Assembly (NCBI RefSeq): GCF_021228125.1 | Contig: NZ_JAJQQS010000011.1 | Span: 124,001 to 188,000 of the forward strand | DNA: 64,000 nucleotides | Reading direction: 5' to 3' | Source: Streptomyces albireticuli | GTDB lineage: Bacteria; Actinomycetota; Actinomycetes; Streptomycetales; Streptomycetaceae | Shown: positions 44,653 through 55,515 of the stretch, in pieces | Numbering within the stretch: the stretch's first letter is position 1 | How the letters are laid out: the number at the start of each line of letters is the position of its first letter | Notes under the pieces: model-generated | Databases searched by the model: none | Seen by the model: the letters and a program-made list of their open reading frames with translations, nothing else | Told to the model about the DNA's origin: nothing | Program-made: the position numbers and the translations under genes

Positions 44653-44949
44653 GCCCGCCGCGCGCACCTCCGGGGTGAGGAAAGCTCTGCGCCCAGGGGG
44701 TGGGAACAAGCCCTACGGCCCTGAGGGCGGGGACATCCCCGCGCCCCGGGGAACGGCCGTCCCCACGCCGCCCCGGGGAACGGCCGTCCCCACGCCCCCC
44801 CAGGGGGTGGGGACAGCCCTACCCCCAGGACACCGACGCGCTCCATGGTCCACGGCGCCGCGATCCGCGAGTCTGGGGACATCGAACGCGCACACGACGC
44901 GACCGGGCGCGGTCGCACACGGTCGAGGGGATCGGACGAGGAGATGGCC
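44653..44949. other. Inter-kinase spacer with tandem repeats
   Basis: 297 nt, GC-rich. Two perfect 27-bp tandem copies (44743-44769, 44770-44796) of GCCCCGGGGAACGGCCGTCC plus CCACGCC, flanked by related CCAGGGGGTGGG(A/G)ACA blocks at ~44694 and ~44802. The second kinase's promoter or leader is probably here. No gene. Confidence 0.5.
44743..44796. repeat. 27-bp perfect tandem duplication
   Basis: Two identical 27-bp units each containing the palindrome ACGGCCGT, between the two kinase genes. Confidence 0.85.
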
Positions 44950-46269
44950 ATGGATCACGGACAGGCGACGGCACCCCGGGCCCACCGGGTGCCCGCAGTG
45001 CTGCGCGCACCGCTGGAGGGCCGTACCTGGCGTGAGTTCCTCTATCTCCTGCTCAGCCTTCCGGTCTCGGTGGTCGGCTTCAGCTTCGCGATCAGCATGG
45101 CGTCGGCGGGCGTCGGACTGCTGATCACCTTCCTGGGCGTACCGGTGCTGGCCGCGGCGCTCGCCGGTTCACGGGCGCTGGGCGCGGTGGAGCGCGCGCG
45201 GGCGCGGGGGCTGCTCCACCTCGACGTGGCCGAGCCCGAGCCCGTACGCCCCGGCAAGGGCCGCAGCGGGCCGATGGCCTGGATGATCGCGCTGTTCAAG
45301 AGCGGTACGTCCTGGCGGCACCTGCTCTACGCACTGGTGCACATGCCGTGGGCCATCGCCGCGTTCTGTGTGTCGGTGACGCTGTGGGCCGTCGGCTGGG
45401 CGGTGTTCCTCTACCCGCTCTACGCGTGGATGTACCCGGCGTACTGGGGGCAGCCGGGCATGCAGGTGTTCGGCGACGCCGACGGCACTTCCCTCTACCT
45501 CGACAACCCGTTCGAGATCGGGGTCACCAGCGCCGCCGGCCTGGTCCTGGTGCTGGCCACCCCGTGGATCATCCGCGGCATGGCGTACGTGGACCGGATG
45601 CTGGTCGTGGGCCTGCTCGGGCCGTCCCGGCTGGCGACCCGGGTGTGGGAGCTGGAGGAGGACCGCGGGGTCGTCGTCGACACCGCCGCGGCCGACCTGC
45701 GCCGCATCGAGCGCGATCTGCACGACGGCGCCCAGGCCCGGCTCGTCGCCCTCGCCATGGACCTCGGTCTCGCGAAGGAGAAGCTGGAGGAGGACCCGGA
45801 GGCCGCCGCGCGGATGGTCGACGAGGCGCACGGCGAGGTGAAGCTCGCCCTCCAGGAACTCCGCGACCTCGCCCGCGGCATCCACCCCGCCATCCTCACC
45901 GACCGCGGCCTCGGCCCGGCCCTCTCCGCGCTGGCCGCGCGCTGCACGGTGCCGGTGACGGTCGAGGTGGACCTGCCGGCCCGGCCCGCGGCGGCGATCG
46001 AGGGCATCGCCTACTTCACCGTCTCCGAACTCCTCCAGAACATCAGCAAGCACAGCCGGGCCCGCTCGGGCCGTGTCGACGTGTGGCGGTCGGGGCAGCG
46101 GGTGATGCTCCAGGTGTCGGACGACGGGCAGGGCGGCGCGTCCACGGACGGCGGCAGCGGGCTCGCCGGACTCGCCGAGCGGCTGGGATCGGTCGACGGA
46201 CTCCTGGTGGTGGACTCCCCGGCGGGCGGCCCGACGACGATCACGGCGGAACTGCCCTGGCGCGGCTGA
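44950..46269 (+). CDS. Sensor histidine kinase (NarL-type, HisKA_3) 2
   Basis: 439 residues. Sensor domain begins LEGRTWREFLYLLLSLPVSV and has about four membrane segments with a larger extracytoplasmic loop than kinase 1 (YPAYWGQPGMQVFGDADGTS). Phosphoacceptor His258 in RRIERDLHDGAQARLVALAM; HATPase boxes TVSELLQNISKHSRA and SDDGQGGASTDGGSGLAGLA. ATG at 44950 placed six bases after GAGGAG. Probably feeds the same response regulator as kinase 1 with a different input. Confidence 0.92.
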   Translation: MDHGQATAPRAHRVPAVLRAPLEGRTWREFLYLLLSLPVSVVGFSFAISMASAGVGLLITFLGVPVLAAALAGSRALGAVERARARGLLHLDVAEPEPVRPGKGRSGPMAWMIALFKSGTSWRHLLYALVHMPWAIAAFCVSVTLWAVGWAVFLYPLYAWMYPAYWGQPGMQVFGDADGTSLYLDNPFEIGVTSAAGLVLVLATPWIIRGMAYVDRMLVVGLLGPSRLATRVWELEEDRGVVVDTAAADLRRIERDLHDGAQARLVALAMDLGLAKEKLEEDPEAAARMVDEAHGEVKLALQELRDLARGIHPAILTDRGLGPALSALAARCTVPVTVEVDLPARPAAAIEGIAYFTVSELLQNISKHSRARSGRVDVWRSGQRVMLQVSDDGQGGASTDGGSGLAGLAERLGSVDGLLVVDSPAGGPTTITAELPWRG

Positions 46270-46480
46270 GCCCCCGCCCCACGCCTTCGGGCCCCGGACG
46301 CTCCGGATCCTCCGGCTCGTCCGGGGCCCGCGATGCTCCGGGAAGGGGCGGGGCCTCTACGCCGGGGCGCCCCCCTGCGCCCCTCCGCTCCGCACGTCGC
46401 GCCCCGATTGCTGCGATGCTGGGAAGGTTGCACGCGAAGAACCCGGCACGGGCCGGGACAGGGGGCCGGAGGTCGTGATC

Positions 46481-47152
46481 GTGGAAGACAGGGTGCGGGT
46501 CGTCATCGCCGAGGACTCGGTGCTGCTCCGGGAGGGCCTGACCCGGCTCCTGACGGACCGCGGCCATGACGTCGTGGCCGGCGTCGGCGACGCCCAGGCG
46601 CTGCTCAAGGCCATCGCCGAGCTCGCGGCCGAGGACGCCCTGCCGGACGTGGTCGTCGCGGACGTGCGGATGCCCCCGACCCATACCGACGAGGGCGTCC
46701 GGGCGGCCGTCCGGCTGCGCCGGGAGCACCCGGAGCTCGGGGTGCTGGTGCTCTCGCAGTACGTCGAGGAGCAGTACGCCACGGAGCTGCTGGCCGGCAG
46801 CAGCCGGGGCGTCGGCTATCTGCTGAAGGACCGGGTGGCCGAGGTCCGTGAGTTCGTGGACGCCGTGGTGCGCGTGGCGCGCGGCGGCACGGCCCTGGAC
46901 CCCGAGGTGGTGGCGCAGCTGCTGGGCCGCAGCCGCAAGCAGGACGTACTGGCCGGGCTGACGCCCCGGGAGCGGGAGGTCCTCGGTCTGATGGCCGAAG
47001 GAAGGACGAATTCCGCCATCGCGCGCCAGCTGGTGGTCAGCGACGGCGCCGTCGAGAAGCACGTCAGCAACATCTTCCTGAAGCTTGGGCTTTCCCCTAG
47101 TGACGGGGATCACCGCCGGGTGCTGGCCGTGCTGACGCACCTCCGGTCATGA
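46481..47152 (+). CDS. Response regulator, NarL/LuxR family
   Basis: 223 residues. Receiver domain with acidic pocket in VVIAEDSVLLREGL, phospho-acceptor Asp61 in VVVADVRMPP, and Lys in GYLLKDRV. C-terminal LuxR helix-turn-helix LTPREREVLGLMAEGRTNSA followed by VVSDGAVEKHVSNIFLKLGL. The GTG at 46481 lies seven bases after GGAGGT. It immediately follows the two kinases and precedes korAB, a natural target candidate. Confidence 0.94.
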   Translation: MEDRVRVVIAEDSVLLREGLTRLLTDRGHDVVAGVGDAQALLKAIAELAAEDALPDVVVADVRMPPTHTDEGVRAAVRLRREHPELGVLVLSQYVEEQYATELLAGSSRGVGYLLKDRVAEVREFVDAVVRVARGGTALDPEVVAQLLGRSRKQDVLAGLTPREREVLGLMAEGRTNSAIARQLVVSDGAVEKHVSNIFLKLGLSPSDGDHRRVLAVLTHLRS

Positions 47153-47437
47153 TCCACGGCCGGTTCGCCCGGCCGTGGAAGGTGTCCAGGTCGGAGGGGT
47201 CCGCGGGGGCGCGCGGCCGGGAAGGGCCTAGAACCAAAGGACTAGTGGGGGACGTCTTCCCACCGAAGGCATGAACGACCGTAAAATCCCATATTTTCCG
47301 GATATAAAGCCGCTGCTTTATCGATTCGATCTTCTGATCCCTCCCAGGTAGGCGACCCTTACCCACGTACGATGGCCATGGGTAAGCCGGTCGGCACCAC
47401 CGTGTGCGCGCCGCCGCCATGAGGGAGGTCCGAAGCA
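47153..47437. promoter_or_regulatory. Promoter region of korAB with an AT-rich patch
   Basis: 285 nt containing the least GC-rich stretch of the core region (about 47,275-47,345: GTAAAATCCCATATTTTCCG and TATAAAG). It also contains CCTAGAACCAAAGGACTAGT at about 47227-47246, which looks like an operator. A -10-like TACGAT lies near 47366. No gene is apparent. Confidence 0.45.
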
Positions 47438-49415
<1,978 letters not shown>

Positions 49416-49423
<8 letters not shown>

Positions 49424-50465
49424 GGCGCTGAAGCTGGTGCCCAAGGCCGAGGCCAAGCAGTCCATGAAGGACTTCAAGTCGGACCAGGAGGTGCGCTGGT
49501 GCCCCGGCTGCGGTGACTACGCCATCCTCGCCGCCGTCCAGGGCTTCATGCCCGAACTCGGCCTCGCCAAAGAGAACATCGTCTTCGTCTCCGGCATCGG
49601 CTGCTCCTCCCGCTTCCCCTACTACATGAACACCTACGGGATGCACTCCATCCACGGACGCGCACCCGCCATCGCCACCGGCCTCGCCACCAGCCGCCAA
49701 GACCTCTCCGTCTGGGTCGTCACCGGCGACGGCGACGCCCTCTCCATCGGCGGCAACCACCTCATCCACGCCCTCCGCCGCAACGTCAACCTCAAAATCC
49801 TCCTCTTCAACAACCGCATCTACGGCCTCACCAAAGGCCAGTACTCCCCCACCTCCGAAGTCGGGAAAATCACCAAGTCCACCCCCATGGGCTCCCTCGA
49901 CGCACCCTTCAACCCCGTCTCCCTGGCCATCGGCGCCGAAGCGTCCTTCGTCGCCCGCACCGTCGACTCCGACCGCAAACACCTCACCGACGTCCTGCGC
50001 CAGGCCGCCGAACACCCCGGCACCGCCCTCGTCGAGATCTACCAGAACTGCAACATCTTCAACGACGGCGCCTTCGAAGCCCTCAAGGACAAGGAACAAG
50101 CCCAGGAAGCCGTCATCCGCCTCGAACACGGACACCCCATCCGCTTCGGCACGGACAACACCAAGGGCGTCATCCGCGACCGCGCCACCGGAGACCTCCG
50201 CGTCGTCGAGGTCACCCCCGAGAACGAAGCCGACATCCTGGTCCACGACGCCCACACCGCGTCCCCGACCACCGCCTTCGCCCTCTCCCGCCTCGCCGAC
50301 CCCGACACCCTCCACCACACCCCCATCGGCGTCTTCCGCAGCACCGAACGCCCCGTCTACGACACCCTCATGGCCGACCAGCTCGAAACCGCCGTCGAAC
50401 AGAAGGGCAAGGGCGACCTCGCCGCCCTCCTCGGCGGCAACGACACCTGGACGGTCGTCGGCTAG
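49416..50465 (+). CDS. korB: 2-oxoacid:ferredoxin oxidoreductase subunit beta
   Basis: 349 residues. Thiamine-diphosphate subunit with the cluster/cofactor motifs VRWCPGCGDYAILAAVQGF, SGIGCSSRFPYYMNTYGMHS and the TPP motif VVTGDGDALSIGGNHLIHAL, NNRIYGLTKGQYSPTS. ATG at 49416 overlaps korA. The later half uses many CCC/ATC/TCC codons and is strikingly C-rich on the coding strand. A terminator hairpin follows. Confidence 0.95.
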
Positions 50466-50496
50466 CCGACCCCGTACGGAGTCCGCGGACCGCAGC

Positions 50497-50530
50497 ACGG
50501 CCGGTCACCCGGGAACGGGTGCCCGGCCGT
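50497..50530 (+). terminator. Terminator after korB
   Basis: Stem ACGGCCGG-TC-ACCCG / CGGGT-GC-CCGGCCGT with a small internal loop, 31 nt after the stop. Confidence 0.65.
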
Positions 50531-50689
50531 TCGCGTGCGCCCGGCCCCCTCCGCCCACCCGCCTCCGGCGCACCTTCCCCGCCGGTGACCGCGCGGTGTC
50601 ATGACCGTCATTCGATACGGACATGACACCGCCCGGGGAGCGGCGCTACCTTCGCAAGGTCGACGTCGCCCGCCCTCCGGGAGGAACCC

Positions 50690-51751
50690 GTGCTGCCGCC
50701 GCCCACCCCTCGCAACGAGACCCGCACAGGTCTGCTCTGCGCGGTCGCCGCCTATACGATCTGGGGCCTGTTCCCCCTCTACTGGCCGCTGCTGGAGCCG
50801 ACCGGAGCGGTGGAGATCCTGGCCCACCGCATGGTGTGGTCGCTCGCCGCCGTCCTGATGGTGCTGGCCGTGACCCGCCGCTGGAGCTGGATACCCGGGC
50901 TGCTGCGGCAGCCGAAGCGGCTGGGGATGGTCGCGCTCGGCGCGGTGCTCATCTCCACGAACTGGGCCGCCTACATCTGGGCGGTGAACTCCGGACACGT
51001 CATCGAGGCGTCGATGGGGTACTTCTTCAACCCGCTCGTCAGCATCGCCGTCGGGGTGCTCGTGCTGCGCGAGCGGCTGCGCCCGACGCAGTGGGCCGCG
51101 GTGGGCGTCGGCGGCGCCGCCGTGGTCGTGCTGGCCGTCGGCTACGGCAAGCTGCCGTGGGTCGCGCTGACACTGGCGCTGACCTTCAGCGCGTACAGCC
51201 TGGTCAAGAAGAAGGTCGCGCTGGGCGGGCTGGAGTCGATGGCCGCCGAGACGGCCGTGCAGTTCCTGCCCGCGCTGGGCTTCCTGCTCTTCCTCGGCGC
51301 GCAGGGGAAGAGCACCTTCACCGCCACGGGCCCGGGGCACGCCCTGCTCCTGATGGGCACCGGCGTGATCACCGCGCTGCCGCTGATCTGCTTCGGCGTG
51401 GCGGCGGTGCGGCTGCCGCTGTCGGTGATCGGGATGGTGCAGTACCTCACCCCCGTCTTCCAGTTCGTGCTGGGCCTCGTCGTCTTCCACGAGGCGATGC
51501 CCGCCGAGCGGTGGGCCGGCTTCGCGCTGGTCTGGCTGGCGCTGGCGATGCTCACCTGGGACGCGGCGCGGACGGCGCGGACCGCCCGGGCGGCGCTGCG
51601 GGACGCCCGGGACAAGGCGGAGGGTGCGGGCGACAAGACGGAGGGCACGGGGGACAGGGCGGAAGGCGCGGCGGGCGGCGGTACGGCCGGCGGAGCGGCC
51701 TCTCCGGCGGCGCCCGCCGAGGAGCCCGAAGCGGACGCCGTGGCCAAGTAG
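50690..51751 (+). CDS. rarD: RarD family EamA transporter
   Basis: 353 residues with ten predicted membrane helices of the drug/metabolite transporter type. The RarD signature is clear: LLCAVAAYTIWGLFPLYWPL, VEILAHRMVWSLAAVLMVLA, STNWAAYIWAVNSGHVIEAS and MGYFFNPLVSIAVGVLVLRE. The C-terminal ~60 residues are hydrophilic Ala/Gly/Glu/Lys-rich, longer than in E. coli RarD. GTG start after GGGAGG. Substrate unknown. Confidence 0.93.
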   Translation: MLPPPTPRNETRTGLLCAVAAYTIWGLFPLYWPLLEPTGAVEILAHRMVWSLAAVLMVLAVTRRWSWIPGLLRQPKRLGMVALGAVLISTNWAAYIWAVNSGHVIEASMGYFFNPLVSIAVGVLVLRERLRPTQWAAVGVGGAAVVVLAVGYGKLPWVALTLALTFSAYSLVKKKVALGGLESMAAETAVQFLPALGFLLFLGAQGKSTFTATGPGHALLLMGTGVITALPLICFGVAAVRLPLSVIGMVQYLTPVFQFVLGLVVFHEAMPAERWAGFALVWLALAMLTWDAARTARTARAALRDARDKAEGAGDKTEGTGDRAEGAAGGGTAGGAASPAAPAEEPEADAVAK

Positions 51752-51961
51752 GGGCGGCGGGACGTCAACGACCTCGGGTTAGGCGCAACTTTTAACCCAG
51801 AAGTCACAACTGCCCCAGGAAAAGCAGAAGTCACAGCTCAGAGCGGGTGCGGGACCGCCCGATATCCGGAAAGCGGTGTCTCGTGTCCGAAATCCGCCCT
51901 TGACGCACCTTCGGGGCGCCCCCAACATCATGGCCACGTCAAATGGAGTTGGGAGCCCCCC

Positions 51962-53314
51962 ATGCTTGAGCTCACCGGACCAACCCTGCCCCGAAGATCT
52001 CGTGCCGTGGCCCTCCTGGCCACCGGCGCGGCTCTCACCGCGACCCTGCTCGGAGCGGCCTCCGGCACGGCCCTGGCGGAACCCACCGCCGCCAAGGCCC
52101 CCGCCAAGGCCGCCGCCGCGCCCGACATCTCCCTCGCCAACGTCAAGGCGCACCTGTCCCAGCTGCAGTCGATAGCCTCCGCGAACGGCGGCAACCGCGC
52201 GCACGGCCGCAGCGGTTACAAGGCGTCCATCGACTATGTGAAGGGCAAGCTGGACGCCGCCGGGTTCACCACCAGCGTCCAGCAGTTCACCTCCGGCGGC
52301 AGCACCGGCTACAACCTCGTCGCCGACTGGCCGGGCGGCGACGCGAACCATGTGCTCTTCGCCGGCGCCCACCTCGACTCGGTCTCCGCCGGGCCGGGCA
52401 TCAACGACAACGGCTCCGGCTCGGCCGCCGTCCTGGAGACCGCCCTCACCGTGGCCCGCGAGGGCTACAAGCCCGGCAAGCACCTGCGCTTCGCCTGGTG
52501 GGGCGCCGAGGAACTCGGCATGGTCGGGTCGCGGTACTACGTCAACAACCTGCCCGCCACCGAGCGCGCGAAGATCGACGGGTATCTGAACTTCGACATG
52601 CTCGCCTCGCCCAACGCGGGCTACTTCGTCTACGACGACGACCCGACGATCGAGGGCGTCTTCAAGACCTGGTTCGCCGGCAAGAACATCTCCACCGAGA
52701 TCGAGACCGAGGGCGACGGCCGCTCCGACCACGCCCCGTTCAAGAGCGCGGGCATCCGCGTCGGCGGGCTGTTCAGCGGCGCCGAGACCCGTAAGTCCGC
52801 GGCGCAGGCCCAGAAGTGGGGCGGCACCGCCGGCCAGGCGTTCGACCGCTGCTACCACTCCTCCTGCGACAGCACGTCGAACATCAACGACAAGGCGCTC
52901 GACCTCAACAGCGACGCCATCGCGCACGCCGTCTGGACGCTGAGCGGCGGCTCGACCGACCCCGGCGGCACGTCCTTCGAGAACGCGGCCGACGTCGCGA
53001 TCCCGGACGCGGGCGCGGCCGTCGAGTCGTCGATCTCCGTCACCGGCCGCACCGGCAACGCGCCCTCGGCGCTCAAGGTCGGGGTCGACATCAAGCACAC
53101 CTGGCGCGGCGACCTGGTCGTCGACCTCGTCGGCCCGAGCGGGCGCGCGTACCGGGTGAAGTCGTCCAGCGGCAGCGACTCGGCGGACAACGTCGTCGAG
53201 ACGTTCACGGTCGACGCGTCGTCGGAGACGGCGAACGGGACGTGGAAGCTGCGGGTCCAGGACATCGGTGCGCAGGATTCGGGCTACATCGACAGCTGGA
53301 AGCTCACGTTCTAA
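51962..53314 (+). CDS. Secreted M28 zinc aminopeptidase with P-domain (S. griseus aminopeptidase-like)
   Basis: 450 residues. Signal peptide (RSRAVALLATGAALTATLLG ... ALA), mature start near APDISLANVKAHL. Di-zinc ligands are all present: His in AGAHLDSVSAG, Asp in GINDNGSGSAA, Glu in WGAEELGMVGS, Asp in LNFDMLASP, His in GRSDHAPFKSAG; disulfide region CYHSSCDS. A C-terminal P/homoB domain (~residues 340-450) ends NGTWKLRVQDIGAQDSGYID. The mature enzyme closely resembles S. griseus aminopeptidase (leucine aminopeptidase). Upstream 210 nt hold the promoter. Confidence 0.94.
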   Translation: MLELTGPTLPRRSRAVALLATGAALTATLLGAASGTALAEPTAAKAPAKAAAAPDISLANVKAHLSQLQSIASANGGNRAHGRSGYKASIDYVKGKLDAAGFTTSVQQFTSGGSTGYNLVADWPGGDANHVLFAGAHLDSVSAGPGINDNGSGSAAVLETALTVAREGYKPGKHLRFAWWGAEELGMVGSRYYVNNLPATERAKIDGYLNFDMLASPNAGYFVYDDDPTIEGVFKTWFAGKNISTEIETEGDGRSDHAPFKSAGIRVGGLFSGAETRKSAAQAQKWGGTAGQAFDRCYHSSCDSTSNINDKALDLNSDAIAHAVWTLSGGSTDPGGTSFENAADVAIPDAGAAVESSISVTGRTGNAPSALKVGVDIKHTWRGDLVVDLVGPSGRAYRVKSSSGSDSADNVVETFTVDASSETANGTWKLRVQDIGAQDSGYIDSWKLTF

Positions 53315-53361
53315 GGCGCGGCACGGGACCTTTTCCCCTACCCGCCCCTTCCCGAACGACC

Positions 53362-53403
53362 TCGATCGCCGGCCGGGCTGATCTCAGCCCGGCCGGCGAT
53401 TGA
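53362..53403. terminator. Terminator between aminopeptidase and ABC permease
   Basis: 17-bp perfect core ATCGCCGGCCGGGCTGA / TCAGCCCGGCCGGCGAT, between convergent genes. Confidence 0.8.
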
Positions 53404-53449
53404 GGACACCGCGCGTCAGCGCGGAAAGAGGGGTCGCGGAAAGAGGGGT

Positions 53450-54397
53450 CTAAGCCGTGACGTCCTTCGTCGTGAACCGCGCCCACGCCGCCGACCCGAA
53501 CACCGCCGCGTACAGCGCCTGAAGCCGGAAGTTGTCGAGCAGCTGGTCCCAGTAGACCGGCTGGCGCAGCACATCCGCGAAGCTCAGCCAGTGATGCGGG
53601 AAGAGATACGGCTGCACGGCCGCCAGCTGCGGGAACTGGTCGACGATCTGGGCTGTGATCAGCAGACCCACCGTGGTGGCCATGGCCGCGATCCCGCTGT
53701 TGGTGAGCGTGGAGACGAACAGCCCCAGGGCCGCGATGCCCACCAGCGACAGCGCCACCGCGCCCGCGACGGCCAGCGCCCGCAGCAGCCCCTCGCCGAA
53801 GGACACCGTCGTCCCGCTGAGCAGGGTGACGTCGCCGAGCGGAAAGAGCAGCGCCCCGGTGGCGAGCGCCGACAGCGCGACGACCATGGTGGCGGCGAGG
53901 CAGAAGACCAGCGTCGAGGTGAGCTTGGCGAGCAGCAGCCGCGTGCGCCCGGCGGGCGCGACCAGGAGGTAGCGCAGGGTGCCGGAGGCCGCCTCACCGG
54001 CCAGGGAGTCGCCCGCGACCACGCCGACGGCCATCGGCAGGAAGAAGGGCAGGGTCGCGGCGAGCGAGGTGAAGACCAGGAAGAGGCCGTTGTTGGTGAC
54101 CTGGCTGAGGAAGGCCGGGCCCCCGCCCCCTCCGCCGACCGTGCCTCCGTCGCCGGTCTCGACCTTCACCGCGACGCCGACGAGGACGGGCACGGCCGCG
54201 AGCACGCCGAGCAGGACGAGCGTCCGCCAGCGCCGGAAGACGGTGCCGATCTCACTGCGGAAGAGGGACAGCTGCCGGAACGGGCTTACGGCCCGCGCGC
54301 CCGCGGGGACGGCTCCGTCCAGCCGCCCGTACCGCCCCTCGGCCCGCTCCTCGGCCCGCCGCTCCGTCCGGCCGGGACTCCGCTCAGCCCGCCACAT
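53450..54397 (-). CDS. ABC transporter permease (ABC-2 type)
   Basis: 315 residues with about six membrane helices (TLVLLGVLAAVPVLVGVAVK, FFLPMAVGVVAGDSLAGEAA, ALSLVGIAALGLFVSTLTNS). The motif GEAASGTLRYLLVAPAGRTR is typical of ABC-2 exporters such as those for drugs or antibiotics. It overlaps the ATPase gene by 14 nt. The first ~35 residues (Arg/Glu-rich) are hydrophilic; an internal start is possible. Confidence 0.9.
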   Translation of the reverse strand: MWRAERSPGRTERRAEERAEGRYGRLDGAVPAGARAVSPFRQLSLFRSEIGTVFRRWRTLVLLGVLAAVPVLVGVAVKVETGDGGTVGGGGGGPAFLSQVTNNGLFLVFTSLAATLPFFLPMAVGVVAGDSLAGEAASGTLRYLLVAPAGRTRLLLAKLTSTLVFCLAATMVVALSALATGALLFPLGDVTLLSGTTVSFGEGLLRALAVAGAVALSLVGIAALGLFVSTLTNSGIAAMATTVGLLITAQIVDQFPQLAAVQPYLFPHHWLSFADVLRQPVYWDQLLDNFRLQALYAAVFGSAAWARFTTKDVTA

Positions 54398-55427
54398 CGA
54401 AGCCCTCCCCCGTCAGGGCGACGAAGGCGTCCTCCAGTGAGGCCCGCTCCCGCCCGAAGGCCCGGACCCGGACCCCGGCGCCCACCAGTGCGGCGTTGAG
54501 GTCGGCGAGGTCGGGGGCGTCCCGGTCGGGCAGTTCGCCGGTGACGCGGTCGAAGGCGGCCACGAGGTCGGTCACTCCTTGCTCCTTGAGGACCCGGACG
54601 GCGTCCGCGGTGTCGGGGGTGGTGACGGCCAGCCGGCCGCGGGCGGAGGCGGCGAGCCCCGCCAGCTCCGCCACCGTGCCCTGGGTGAGCAGCCGCCCCT
54701 GGGCCATGACGGCGGCATGGGTGCACACCTGCTCGATCTCGTCGAGGAGGTGCGAGGAGAGGAAGACGGTGGTGCCGTCGGCCGCGAGCTCGCGCACCAG
54801 GGTGCGGATCTCCCGCATGCCCTGCGGGTCGAGGCCGTTGGTCGGCTCGTCCAGGACGAGCAGCTCGCGCGGCTGGAGCAGGGCGGCGGCCAGGCCGAGC
54901 CGCTGCTTCATGCCGAGGGAGTACGCGCGGGCCTTCTTGCCGGCCGCGGCGACGAGGCCCACCCGGTCCAGGGCCGCGCCGACCCGGGCCGCGCGGGTGC
55001 GGGGGTCGGCGGTGGGATCGGCGGCGTCGAAGCGCGTCAGGTTGTCGCGGCCGGAGAGGAAGCCGTAGAGCGCGGGCCCCTCGATGAGGGCGCCCACCCT
55101 GGGCAGCACCCGGCGGGCCGAGCGCGGCATGGGCGCGCCGAGCACCTCGACGGTGCCCGAGGTCGGCTCGATCAGGCCCATGGCCATCCGGATGGTGGTG
55201 GTCTTCCCCGAGCCGTTGGGGCCGAGGAAGCCGAAGACGCTGCCGCGCGGCACCCTCAGGTCCAGCCGGTCGACGGCGAGCTGACCGCCCCGGTAGCGCT
55301 TGGTGAGCCCCCGGGTCTCCAGCGCGGCGCCGTCCCGCGGCACATGGGCGGCGGGGGCCGGGGCCGCGGCGGGCTCCTCCACCGGCGCGCTCGCCGGTCC
55401 CTCGCTCCGAGCGGGCGGCTCCTCCAC
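54384..55427 (-). CDS. ABC transporter ATP-binding protein
   Basis: 347 residues. Walker A GPNGSGKTTTIRMA, Q-loop region, signature YSLGMKQRLGLAAALLQ, Walker B ELLVLDEPTNGLDP and switch His in FLSSHLLDE. Forms an exporter with the downstream permease. An N-terminal ~35-residue Pro/Ala-rich extension is dispensable-looking. GTG start at 55427. The preceding gene (89 nt upstream) encodes an exported LolA-like protein, making a three-gene envelope cluster. Confidence 0.92.
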   Translation of the reverse strand: MEEPPARSEGPASAPVEEPAAAPAPAAHVPRDGAALETRGLTKRYRGGQLAVDRLDLRVPRGSVFGFLGPNGSGKTTTIRMAMGLIEPTSGTVEVLGAPMPRSARRVLPRVGALIEGPALYGFLSGRDNLTRFDAADPTADPRTRAARVGAALDRVGLVAAAGKKARAYSLGMKQRLGLAAALLQPRELLVLDEPTNGLDPQGMREIRTLVRELAADGTTVFLSSHLLDEIEQVCTHAAVMAQGRLLTQGTVAELAGLAASARGRLAVTTPDTADAVRVLKEQGVTDLVAAFDRVTGELPDRDAPDLADLNAALVGAGVRVRAFGRERASLEDAFVALTGEGFDVAG

Positions 55428-55515
55428 CGGGGTCCCCTTCCGTTTCCGGCCGTACGGCGCCTTCCGCCGCCCGGCGGCACCGGGCCACCGGGCGGCGGGG
55501 CGGGCGGGAGCCCGC

